From DATLLN01 sp963720885 (GTDB taxonomy: Bacteria > Actinomycetota > Thermoleophilia > Gaiellales > JAICJC01), in contig CAVRGW010000005.1 in the NCBI GenBank assembly GCA_963720885.1, positions 806,001-870,000 of the forward strand: a stretch of DNA of 64,000 nucleotides, written 5' to 3'. Positions within the stretch are counted from its first letter, which is position 1; every line of letters starts with the position of its first letter. The notes under the pieces are model-generated. The model was not told the origin of the DNA. It made no database searches and saw only the letters and a list, made by a program, of their open reading frames with translations. The translations under genes were made by a program, and so were the position numbers. Below are positions 25,094 through 32,811 of the stretch, piece by piece.

Positions 25094-26454
25094 CTGTCGT
25101 GCGGGACTCGACCACCTATCTGCTTGGCCGCGCCTCAACGCCCGGCGTGCCGGAGACGCGCCAGTTTCTGAGCCGGAATGGTGTGGCCTTTCAGTGGGTG
25201 GATGTCGATGCCGATCCCTTGGTCGGCCTGCTTGGCGGTCGCGCGGAGCTGGAAGGCCGCCGATATCCGATGGCGCTGTTCGCGGACGGTTCGACCCTGG
25301 ACGGGCCGGAGCGGTTCATGCTCAGCCGCTACGTCCGCGGAACTCCGGCGGGTACCGCTCCTCCGGTACCTCCAGAAGACGAACGCGCCTACGCGGAAAC
25401 GGCACGATTCAAGCAGCAGCTGGCCGAACGCGTGGGCCTGCCGTGCCGACCGACGAGTGAGAGCTATGACGTCGTTGTGGTCGGTGCCGGCCCTGCCGGG
25501 CTGACCACCGCCGTGTATTGCGCATCAGAAGGTCTGAGCACGATCGTCGTCGAAGCGATCGCCGCCGGCGGCCAGGCCGGCACAAGCGCTCGAATCGAAA
25601 ACTACCCGGGTTTCCCACAAGGGATTAGCGGAGCGGAACTGGCAGCCGGCATCCATACTCAAGCGGCTCGACTCGGCGCGGAGATCCTGATCGGAGCAGA
25701 GCTCGTGACCGCAGCCCCAACCGAGCGCGGCACGTTCTCGATCGAACTGACCTGCGGTTCTCAGATCGAAGTCCGGACCGGTGTTGCCGCCACCGGCGTC
25801 GACTACCGACGGCTTGAATCTCCCGGAGTCGAGAAGTACGTTGGCGCCGGGATCCACTACGGCTCCGCCCCCGGAGAGGCGGTTCGGCTGGAGGGCCGCG
25901 ACGTCGTGATCGTCGGCGGCGGCAACTCGGCGGGCCAAGCCGCCCTTCACATGGCCGACCACGCACAAGCAGTGACTGTCGTCGTCCGTGGACCCAGCCT
26001 TGGCCGAGGGATGTCGAACTACCTCGTCGAGCGGATCCACGATCATCCGCGAATCGCCGTGCGAACGTCGACCAGGGTCGTCGAAGCTCAAGGCGACTCG
26101 CGCTTGCGGAGTGTCATCCTCCGCGGCGAGGACCGCGATGGACTAGAGGAGTTGCCTGCAGATGCGATGTTCTTGCTCATCGGTGCGCGGCCATTCACAC
26201 TCGGCGTCGAGGGATGGCTCCGGCGCGACGAGCACGGATTCCTCCTCACCGGCCAGGATGTCGTTGCCGACGACCGCGACACCTGGTGGAAGCTCGACCG
26301 GGATCCCTACCCGCTTGAGTCAAGCCAGCCAGGCGTGTTCGTCGCCGGAGACCTCCGCCACGGCTCAATAAAGCGTGTCGCATCCGCCGTCGGAGAGGGC
26401 GCCATGGCGGCGTCGCTCATCCACCGCTATCTCGCTTTGGAAGACAGGCGGTAG
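25090..26454 (+). CDS. Thioredoxin-reductase-like FAD oxidoreductase lacking the redox CxxC
   Basis: 454 residues. Residues 1-110 resemble a glutaredoxin fold (YLLGRASTPGVPETRQFLSR, then VDVDADPL) but the usual CPYC is replaced by PGVPE, so no dithiol. Residues about 125-450 are thioredoxin-reductase-like: YDVVVVGAGPAGLTTAVYCASEGL, AAGGQAGTSARIENYPGFP, VVIVGGGNSAGQAALHMADHA and a late GVFVAGDLRHGSIKRVASAVGEG. The segment that carries CAxC in true thioredoxin reductases here lacks cysteines (GVAATGVDYRRLESPGV). It should bind FAD and NADPH yet cannot reduce thioredoxin in the standard way. Coupled to the upstream regulator. Confidence 0.88.
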   Translation: MTVVRDSTTYLLGRASTPGVPETRQFLSRNGVAFQWVDVDADPLVGLLGGRAELEGRRYPMALFADGSTLDGPERFMLSRYVRGTPAGTAPPVPPEDERAYAETARFKQQLAERVGLPCRPTSESYDVVVVGAGPAGLTTAVYCASEGLSTIVVEAIAAGGQAGTSARIENYPGFPQGISGAELAAGIHTQAARLGAEILIGAELVTAAPTERGTFSIELTCGSQIEVRTGVAATGVDYRRLESPGVEKYVGAGIHYGSAPGEAVRLEGRDVVIVGGGNSAGQAALHMADHAQAVTVVVRGPSLGRGMSNYLVERIHDHPRIAVRTSTRVVEAQGDSRLRSVILRGEDRDGLEELPADAMFLLIGARPFTLGVEGWLRRDEHGFLLTGQDVVADDRDTWWKLDRDPYPLESSQPGVFVAGDLRHGSIKRVASAVGEGAMAASLIHRYLALEDRR

Positions 26455-26517
26455 GGTAAGCGGCGTCACCAGGCCGGGGGCAGGCGGCACCGTGGTCGCC
26501 CCAGTGCCCGAATCGAT

Positions 26518-27441
26518 TCAGTGCGGGGCGAGGTCGCCGTAGAAGTAGGACGCGGCCCCGCCGTCCATGAGGAGGTCGCTGCCGGTGATGAACGCTCCGT
26601 CGGGACCCATCAGAAGCGCGCCGACGGCTCCGACCTCGTCTGGGGGGCCGCCGCGGCCGACAGGGCAAAGGTCGATCATGCAGCGATAGGCCGGTGTATG
26701 GTCACGCCTCGGCCCCTTTGGCCTGGACGCCTCAGCGCCCCGTAGCGCGTGATTCGCGGCGATGCTGGTGGCGATCGACCAGGTCAGGAGCGCTACGACG
26801 CCGGGGAAGAAGCCGTAGCCAAACACACTGCCGTCGGCGGTGCCGTCCAGGGTGGTGAGAAATGTGATCGTGAAGGATGCCGCGCCGATCAGCGCGACGG
26901 CTGCTGTCCAGCGCGGTAGGACACCGGTGCGCAGTGCTACCAGTGCGCCTGCGCCGAGCCACGCGGCAAAGCCCATCGGCGCGACCAGGAATGGCCCGAC
27001 TGCGCCGGTGGCGATGGCTCTACTGACGACGGGATCCGCGTGTGCACCCTCGGCACTCGCGCCAGAGAAGGTGACGGTGGCGATGGTGAAGCTGGCGATA
27101 CCGATGAGGCCGCCGGCATAGGCGATCTGGGAGAGGCGCGGCGAGCGTTTGTCATTTACCTTCGTACCGTCGAGCAGGGCCCGGACCGTCGCCGAAAAGG
27201 GCAGGAACGTGAGGCCTGCGAGCAGTGCGAAGAACGCCGCGAAGCGGCCCTTCATCTCCGTGTTGTTCGCCCAGGTCGTCCAGTCGTGATCCGGTGCGAG
27301 GTAGTGCGGCGTCTCCGCGCCGTTCAAGAACCAGGCCAGAGCCAGGAACACCGTGAAGGCAAGGCCAGACAGGGCGCCCGCCGACTGCCACGAGGTGGAA
27401 GCGTCTGGGAAACCGGTTGACGTCGAGTGCGGGTCATTCAC
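26518..27441 (-). CDS. Membrane protein fused at its C-terminus to an SDR tail
   Basis: 307 residues. Residues 1-245 hold about six membrane helices (SGLAFTVFLALAWFLNG, FAAFFALLAGLTFLPFSATV, IAYAGGLIGIASFTIATVTF, TGVLPRWTAAVALIGAASF and others) with no family I can name firmly. The last 55 or so residues, PVGRGGPPDEVGAVGALLMG to DGGAASYFYGDLAPH, are the C-terminus of a short-chain dehydrogenase. The join is near 26700. This looks like an accidental read-through fusion after a deletion of the SDR body. A shorter paralogous tail lies at 18157. Confidence 0.7.
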   Translation of the reverse strand: MNDPHSTSTGFPDASTSWQSAGALSGLAFTVFLALAWFLNGAETPHYLAPDHDWTTWANNTEMKGRFAAFFALLAGLTFLPFSATVRALLDGTKVNDKRSPRLSQIAYAGGLIGIASFTIATVTFSGASAEGAHADPVVSRAIATGAVGPFLVAPMGFAAWLGAGALVALRTGVLPRWTAAVALIGAASFTITFLTTLDGTADGSVFGYGFFPGVVALLTWSIATSIAANHALRGAEASRPKGPRRDHTPAYRCMIDLCPVGRGGPPDEVGAVGALLMGPDGAFITGSDLLMDGGAASYFYGDLAPH

Positions 27442-27519
27442 GGACGAACTCCTTGGAGGAGGATTTCGCTCGGGAGGCGGCAGAGTCGCGCCTTCCCGGC
27501 CGGCCGCAACAGCGATAGG

Positions 27520-28284
27520 CTAGGTGGCAGGCACGGCAGCCGGCCTCGGGTTTACCCGATCCGCCGGCAGCTCACCGCGAAGGATCGGCGCCTCCGGCCG
27601 GAATCCCTTGAACGTGAAGTAGAGGCCGACCAGCAACTCCCACAACGCTTCGGGGATGGTGCAGAGGCCTTGAAGGGTGCCGCCTGGTTGGTCAACACCG
27701 AACATCACGGCAACACCAGACGCGATCAGCAACGGCCCGCCGATCAGCCCCAGCCACGTCATGCGTCGCGGCACCAGCCCGGACGTGTACATGAGGTAGC
27801 CGAACAGCAGTCCGTTGCCGATACCGACGACGAAGCCAGGCCCTAGCAGGAACGTCCAGTCCTTCACCGCGGCGAAGGTGTAGGCCAGAGACCCGATCGT
27901 GTCTTGACTCACGCCAGTCGGCGGATCCGTCCGCAGACCGACGACAGTGAGGACGCTGAGGATGCCGACGAGAATGAACGTGGACTCCATGATCCGCGCC
28001 GCGACGAAGCCGAGGGCGCATCCTTCGTGCTGCCGTTTCAGCAACGGAAAGGGGATCACTGCGGTGGCGATGTTGGAGATGATCAGCAGCAGCTCCAGGA
28101 AGCACGCGAAGAAGATGCGATTGTCGTGTCCGGCGCCGGCGACGTAGCCGGCAGGATCGTCGAGCACCGGTTGGTACAGCCACAGCGCTGGGATCGAGGT
28201 GGCGAAGGTGATCAACCACATGATCCCGGTGGTGAGCGACATCCTGCGCGACTCGGCCGCAGACAGGGGACGGTGGTAGTCCAT
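27520..28284 (-). CDS. DUF4386 family membrane protein
   Basis: 254 residues from ATG 28284, preceded by GAGGGAGGAG. MSLTTGIMWLITFATSIPALWLYQPVL opens the protein; NRIFFACFLELLLIISNIATAVIPFPLLKR, GFVAARIMESTFILVGILSVLTVV and LLFGYLMYTSGLVPRRMTWLGLIGGPLLIASG are standard DUF4386 blocks. Seven or so helices. Function unknown; the family often sits beside stress or redox genes. The longer reading to 28524 lacks homology upstream of this start. Confidence 0.88.
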   Translation of the reverse strand: MDYHRPLSAAESRRMSLTTGIMWLITFATSIPALWLYQPVLDDPAGYVAGAGHDNRIFFACFLELLLIISNIATAVIPFPLLKRQHEGCALGFVAARIMESTFILVGILSVLTVVGLRTDPPTGVSQDTIGSLAYTFAAVKDWTFLLGPGFVVGIGNGLLFGYLMYTSGLVPRRMTWLGLIGGPLLIASGVAVMFGVDQPGGTLQGLCTIPEALWELLVGLYFTFKGFRPEAPILRGELPADRVNPRPAAVPAT

Positions 28285-28403
28285 GAGCTCCTCCCTCAAG
28301 CGTGGTTCGACGACCGCTGATCCGTCTCGGCCGCCAGCGCCGCCCGTGGTCGAGGCGCGAAGATACCGCGCCATGTGATCCGCTACAAGTGGACTTGTGA
28401 TCA

Positions 28404-28813
28404 CTACGCCGTAGCGCTGTCTTTGACCGCTCGACCTACTCGCGGCCTTCGCTTCTGCGCTGCCGTGGGAAGCCGCTGCTTGAGTCCGTCGAGGATGAGG
28501 TCGAGTCCGAACAGGAACCCTCATCGTGGCTGAATCCGTGCTCGGCGATGTGGTGGAGCACCTCGGTGGTGGACGGATGGGCGTCGGGCCCGGTGCCGCG
28601 CTGACTTAGTTGGCGGTTGGCGACGTCTCGCCACTCGTCGCGGGTATCGAGGCCCAGCGTCGGTTCCTGCAGTGCGTAGCCGTAGACGGAGGCGTCTTGG
28701 ACGGAGTAGGCATGGATCGCCTCCGCGACTGAGAACCCGGCATTTCGCAGGCAGGCGAGCGCCGCCTCGTGAACACGACGGTTCGATTCGCCGGGGTTGG
28801 CGCGCGCCACCAT
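28404..28813 (-). pseudogene. Remnant of a TetR-family regulator (C-terminal domain only, frameshifted)
   Basis: NPGESNRRVHEAALACLRNAG, FSVAEAIHAYSVQDASVYGYALQEPT and IAEHGFSHDE match the TetR C-terminal ligand domain. The DNA-binding N-terminus is absent. Near 28517 a one-base loss shifts the frame; restoring it gives GFLFGLDLILDGLKQRLP, the normal end of the family, closing at TAG 28404-28406. Truncation plus frameshift argue for a dead gene. Confidence 0.7.
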
Positions 28814-29058
28814 AAGGCCGCCCGATCCGAAGTCACGAAACGTACGACGGGCGTCCCCCACATCTCCAATCCGCGGTGCCGGTCGCAGAGGGCGCGAGAG
28901 GTTCCGGGTTGCCCGCTCGCCAAGAAGATCCGGCTTCGTCCGCCAACGCGATGGTGGCGGGCGTAGCAGAGGCGGCGCGACGGACTGACTGACACCCGTA
29001 CAGGCGCCTTGCCGCCGACTCGTACAGGGTTCAGCGCGGGCACGGCAGCGCCGAGGTG

Positions 29059-29299
29059 TTACTCAGCGACGCTGCGGGGGTCGTTGGTGAGGAGTTCGTC
29101 CGGATCGACCGCGCCGGCGCGCCAGGCCTCGATCCACCAAGGGCGGTCGGACTGTACGGGCGATGGGCCGCCGATATAGACCGAATTGCCCTGCAGGTGC
29201 GTTGTGCGCCGCCTCGAGCGCGTCGTCTGCAAAGACGAGACCGGCGAACCGTCCTTCGGGATCGAAGGTCTTCCATGCGACAAGACGGCTTTCGTTCAT
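29059..29299 (-). pseudogene. Small hypothetical gene with one apparent frameshift
   Basis: ATG 29299 gives MNESRLVAWKTFDPEGRFAGLVFADDALEAAHN; then, after an apparent extra base near 29200, the coding-like reading continues HLQGNSVYIGGPSPVQSDRPWWIEAWRAGAVDPDELL and ends with TAA 29059. The restored protein would be about 79 residues. Its ATG overlaps the stop of the upstream small ORF (ATGA). No family recognised. The amino-acid pattern of both halves is more protein-like than the alternatives. Confidence 0.4.
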
Positions 29300-29496
29300 G
29301 GGTGCTGCTGCTCGCTGAGAACCTCGGCGCCGTCGACCGAGACGTTCCCGTCGGGAATCGTGGTTCCTGAGCGCGCCTCGGAGGTGGGGCTGGGAACCTG
29401 CCGCCATTCGCCATCGACGACCGCGAACCAAGCTCCGTCCACCGATACCGGCCCTTGCTCGTATTGCCCTCGTCCAGCCGTCACGGGGAATTCCAT
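29296..29496 (-). CDS. Small hypothetical protein, 66 residues
   Basis: MEFPVTAGRGQYEQGPVSVDGAWFAVVDGEWRQ and a second half ending LSEQQHP. Two similar motifs, PVSVDGAWFAV and NVSVDGAEVL, suggest a small beta-repeat. Stop codon overlaps the next start by ATGA. A TATAAT-like box lies 27 bases upstream. No family recognised. Confidence 0.45.
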   Translation of the reverse strand: MEFPVTAGRGQYEQGPVSVDGAWFAVVDGEWRQVPSPTSEARSGTTIPDGNVSVDGAEVLSEQQHP

Positions 29497-29522
29497 TTCA
29501 TAGAATCTCAGAAATCCTGAAG

Positions 29523-29528
29523 ATTATA
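29523..29528 (-). promoter_or_regulatory. Possible -10 box for the small ORF pair
   Basis: The minus strand reads TATAAT here, rare in this GC-rich DNA, about 27 bases before the 66-residue ORF. No good -35 hexamer is seen. Confidence 0.3.
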
Positions 29529-29949
29529 AGCATAACCGCAGCGTTGTGCGCTCCGCTGGCGCGGCATCGGACGCGCGACCCCTCCCACCTGACCGCGGCC
29601 CGGAGGTCGAGCCTGCAGACCGGTGAACCTGTGCGACTCTCAACCGAGCGAAGCATCGAGGCGAACGGGCGCACCAGCCTCGGTCGCAAGGCGCCTCGCC
29701 GGCGCGGCGGTCGTGCTCAAACCGCCGCGGGAAGGAGCCGCAGCGCCCGGTTCCGCGGAAGGAAGGCGGCCGCGGTTGGTGCGCCTCGCCCAGGGAGCCT
29801 GGCTTGACAACAAACCGAGCTGCTGGCTTTCGCCTTGGCGCCTAGATACTCTTACTGTCTTATACGGCCGTAAGGGAGCGGAGACTCGGCGCGCTCGACG
29901 ACCTGCGGAGCGACCCTATCTTGTCGGCGCGAATGCGGCGGTGACTCTG
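29529..29949. other. Intergenic stretch before the first ArsR gene
   Basis: About 420 bases. Long open frames here have Arg/Pro/Ala-heavy shadow-like composition and no homology. The only structure I can support is the palindrome at 29862-29871; the region likely carries the promoter of the ArsR gene. Confidence 0.4.
29862..29871. promoter_or_regulatory. Short palindrome upstream of first ArsR gene
   Basis: TACGGCCGTA, flanked by CTTA on the left and AG on the right, about 80 bases before the ArsR start. Possible operator; weak alone. Confidence 0.25.
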
Positions 29950-30309
29950 ATGCCATTTGACCATCCCATATATGTTTTGAAGGGCGACTTCTTCCGGGTG
30001 CTGGGCCATCCGGCGCGCGTCCGGATCCTCGAGTTGCTCCGCGATGGAGAGCGGTCGGTGGGCGACCTCCAAGCGGAGCTTGGGCTCGATTCGAGCGGTA
30101 CCTCGCAGCATCTGGGTGCACTACGCCGGCTGGGGCTGGTGGAGAGTCGACGCCAGGGGACGAGCGTCTACTACCGGGCACGCGATCCGCGCGTGTTCCA
30201 ACTGCTCGAAGTGGCGCGGCAAATCCTGAGCTCTAGCCTGGCTGACACGCAGTCGCTGCTGGACGGGTTGCAGGAGACCCCGACGGATACCGCCCACCGC
30301 CCGCGCTAA
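29950..30309 (+). CDS. ArsR/SmtB-family winged-helix regulator
   Basis: 119 residues from ATG 29950. FFRVLGHPARVRILELLRDGERSVGDLQAELGLDSSGTSQHLGALRRLGLVESRRQGTSVYYRARD is a complete ArsR DNA-binding domain with the recognition helix SSGTSQHLGALRR. No Cys pair in the ELCVCD position (here QAELGLD), so classic arsenite sensing is not expected. It is about 75% similar by eye to the second ArsR 220 bases downstream, pointing to a local duplication. Confidence 0.88.
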   Translation: MPFDHPIYVLKGDFFRVLGHPARVRILELLRDGERSVGDLQAELGLDSSGTSQHLGALRRLGLVESRRQGTSVYYRARDPRVFQLLEVARQILSSSLADTQSLLDGLQETPTDTAHRPR

Positions 30310-30498
30310 ATCTCGCTCCTAGCCGGACGAACCACACCTCCCAGGCTCCGGCCCTCCGCGAACGTCGGGTGTAGAAGTCCCAAGATCGCAGAGCATGGCT
30401 CGCCTGATCCAGGGGATGCGGCGCGCCCTGCTGCATACGGTCGACGTGGAGTCGCCTCACAGGATGGCCAGGTCGATCTATCGATTAGGGATAACTTT

Positions 30499-30516
30499 CA
30501 AATCTTCGAAGATTTG
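30499..30516. promoter_or_regulatory. 18-bp perfect palindrome, likely ArsR operator
   Basis: CAAATCTTCGAAGATTTG is a perfect 18-bp palindrome immediately upstream of TATGAT (30521-30526). The ArsR-hydrogenase-like operon begins right after it. An ArsR dimer bound here would block the promoter, so autoregulation of the whole operon is a reasonable inference. Confidence 0.68.
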
Positions 30517-30520
30517 TGGG

Positions 30521-30526
30521 TATGAT
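30521..30526 (+). promoter_or_regulatory. -10 box of the ArsR-hyf-like operon
   Basis: TATGAT five bases after the palindrome. Transcription would start near 30533, at the GTG codon chosen for the second ArsR gene, so the message may be leaderless. A -35 hexamer would fall inside the left arm of the palindrome. Confidence 0.45.
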
Positions 30527-30532
30527 GTGGTG

Positions 30533-30868
30533 GTGTCACGTGCCGCTGGACCTGTCCATGAGTTGAAGGCGAACCTGTTTCGGGTGCTTGGGCATCCCGC
30601 CCGGATCAGGATCCTGGAGTTGCTGCGGGATGGGGAGCGATCGGTGGGCGTGTTGCAGAGCGAGTTGGGCCTGGATTCGGGTGGGACGTCGCAGCATCTC
30701 GCAGCGCTTCGCCGGATCGGGCTGGTCGAGCCTCGGCGGGACGGGACGAACGTGTATTACCGAATCGCCGATGAGCGCGCGTTCGACCTGTTGGAGGCGG
30801 GGCGGGCGATCATTGCGCGTCAGCTTGCGCACCAGGGTTCGCTGCTGCGAGATCTCGAGACCTCATGA
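30533..30868 (+). CDS. ArsR/SmtB-family regulator at the head of the hyf-like operon
   Basis: 111 residues from GTG 30533 (two in-frame GTGs lie just before it). HELKANLFRVLGHPARIRILELLRDGERSVGVLQSELGLDSGGTSQHLAALRRIGLVEPRRDGTNVYYRIAD is the whole winged-helix domain. No metal-binding cysteines are present. No Shine-Dalgarno sequence is seen, consistent with a leaderless start. The stop overlaps the start of hyfB-like by ATGA, so the regulator is cotranscribed with the complex it most likely controls. Confidence 0.9.
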   Translation: MSRAAGPVHELKANLFRVLGHPARIRILELLRDGERSVGVLQSELGLDSGGTSQHLAALRRIGLVEPRRDGTNVYYRIADERAFDLLEAGRAIIARQLAHQGSLLRDLETS

Positions 30869-32811
30869 TCTCGGCGTTACTCCTCGCGGGGGTGCTCGTA
30901 ATCTCGCTGGGCGGCGTGCTGTCTGCCTTCCGGTCGGGGTTCAGGGTCGGGCTATGGCTTCAAGCGGCGGGCGCCGGTGCGCTTGCGGTGGCGGGGTTCG
31001 TTGTGCTGTGGTCGGGGGATGTACTGGGAGCGGGCTTCACCAGCAGTTTCGTACCGCGGCTCGGTGTAGACGGTCTGACCGGGTTCTTCCTCGGTGTGCT
31101 GGGATTGGTGGCGGCTCCCGTGCTCGTGTATTCGATCCGCTACCTGGAGCCAACGTCGGCAGGTCGCACCGTCGCGGCGGCGATGTCGGTGTTCTTGCTG
31201 GTGATGGTGGAGGTGTTGTGCGCGCGCGACCCGGTCACCTTCCTGGGCGGGTGGGAGCTGATGACGCTCGTTCCCGCGGTGATGATCCTGGTCGCCAGGT
31301 CAGCCGATCGCGAGTCGCGAGGGGCGGTGTTCACCTACGTTGCCGTTACCCATCTGGGCGGGATCGGGACGTGGGTCGCGATCCTTTTGCTGGCTGACGC
31401 TGGGGCGATCGGCGCACCGTCTGCGGTCACATCGGGCTCGACCCTGCAGGCCGTGATCGCGGTGGCGGCGCTGATCGGCATGGGCACCAAGGCCGGGGTG
31501 ATGCCGCTGCACGTCTGGTTGCCTCGTGCCCACCCGATCGCCCCCGCTCCGGTGTCGGCGCTGATGAGCGGCGTGATGATCAAGATCGCGATCTACGGGC
31601 TTGTTCGAGTGCTGGTGGAGTGGGTGGGTGTGCTGCCGGTGTGGTTCGGGGTGCTGGTGCTGGCGGTGGGGATGCTCTCCGCGCTGGGAGGCGTGGTGTA
31701 CGCGCTGTTCCAGCACGACCTGAAGCGGTTGCTGGCGTTGCACTCGATCGAGAACATCGGCATCATCGTGCTCGGTCTGGGTGCGTGTCTGTTGCTGCGA
31801 GCCAGAGGCGCCGACAGCTGGGCCGCCTTCGCGCTGGCGGCGGCGTTGTTGCACACGCTGAACCACGCAGTCTTCAAGTCGCTGTTGTTCCTGGGGGCGG
31901 GCTCCTTCGAACGGTCAGTCGGTTCGCTCGAACTCGACCGCCTGGGCGGTCTCTTGCGACGGATGCCCTGGACCGGCGCCGCGTTCCTGGTCGGGGCGAT
32001 GGCAATCGCCGGGCTACCGCCACTCAACGGCTTCGCCTCGGAGTGGCTGACCCTGCAGGCGCTGATCCACGTACCGATGTCGGGCGGCGTCGGCGGCGGG
32101 CTGCCGGGAACCGTAGCGATGGCCGCGCTTGCTGCGACCGCGGCGCTTGCGGTGCTCTGCTTTGTCAAGGTGGTAGGCCTCGTGCTGCTTGGACCTCCAC
32201 GGCGAGCCGCCCCGGCCGAAGCGGTCGAGACGCCGGTCGAGATGCGAGGCGCGGTCGCGGTGCTGGCGGGGGCATGCGTGGTGCTCGGCGTCGCCCCTGG
32301 CCTGCTGTTCGCCGCCCTGGTCGGCGTCGCGCCATGGCCCGCCGCCGCTCCCAGCACCGTCGGGCTCCACCTGCCGGGCACCGGCTCGCTGCCGACCCTG
32401 GGGATCGCGGTCGTGCTTGTCGGCGGTACCGCAGTCCTGGCGTTGCTGCGGGGTCGGGTTGCTGCAGCAGCCGCGCCGACCTGGGCTTGCGGCCAGCTGG
32501 TCGAGCCAGCGCTTGCCTGGACGAGCGCGGGCTTCACCAAGCCGATCCGACTCGTGCTCGAATCGATCCTTCGACCGGAACGCGAGATCACCACACGGAG
32601 CGAGGGCGGTGTGCTCCAGGAGGTCGCCTACGCCGGACGTGTTCCTCACCTGATCGACGAGCGGCTCTACCGACCCGCGGCCCGGTTATCCCTGCTGACG
32701 GCGGGACACGCGCGCAAGCTCCAGAGTGGCAGCCTGGGTACCTACATCGGCTACTTGATCGGGCTGGTGCTCGCACTGCTCTTGGCGGTTCGCACGGGGC
32801 TGATCGGGTGA
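30865..32811 (+). CDS. hyfB: HyfB/HycC-like proton-translocating membrane subunit
   Basis: 648 residues, a NuoL/MrpA-type antiporter-like subunit of hydrogenase-4/formate-hydrogenlyase complexes. About 16 membrane helices. The proton-channel block KAGVMPLHVWLPRAHPIAPAPVSALMSGVMIKIAIYGLVRVL (near residue 208) contains the conserved Lys and the PAPVSALMSG signature, and HDLKRLLALHSIENIGIIVLGLG and LLHTLNHAVFKSLLFLGAGS follow in the normal order. C-terminal part is hydrophilic with QEVAYAGRVPHLIDERLYRP, as in HyfB. Expected to couple electron flow to proton or sodium movement. Overlaps the next gene by GTGA. Confidence 0.92.
   Translation: MISALLLAGVLVISLGGVLSAFRSGFRVGLWLQAAGAGALAVAGFVVLWSGDVLGAGFTSSFVPRLGVDGLTGFFLGVLGLVAAPVLVYSIRYLEPTSAGRTVAAAMSVFLLVMVEVLCARDPVTFLGGWELMTLVPAVMILVARSADRESRGAVFTYVAVTHLGGIGTWVAILLLADAGAIGAPSAVTSGSTLQAVIAVAALIGMGTKAGVMPLHVWLPRAHPIAPAPVSALMSGVMIKIAIYGLVRVLVEWVGVLPVWFGVLVLAVGMLSALGGVVYALFQHDLKRLLALHSIENIGIIVLGLGACLLLRARGADSWAAFALAAALLHTLNHAVFKSLLFLGAGSFERSVGSLELDRLGGLLRRMPWTGAAFLVGAMAIAGLPPLNGFASEWLTLQALIHVPMSGGVGGGLPGTVAMAALAATAALAVLCFVKVVGLVLLGPPRRAAPAEAVETPVEMRGAVAVLAGACVVLGVAPGLLFAALVGVAPWPAAAPSTVGLHLPGTGSLPTLGIAVVLVGGTAVLALLRGRVAAAAAPTWACGQLVEPALAWTSAGFTKPIRLVLESILRPEREITTRSEGGVLQEVAYAGRVPHLIDERLYRPAARLSLLTAGHARKLQSGSLGTYIGYLIGLVLALLLAVRTGLIG

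Noticed and set aside
29544..29807. 87-residue plus-strand ORF before the ArsR gene
   Set aside because: Arg/Ser-rich shadow-like composition, no ribosome site, no homology.
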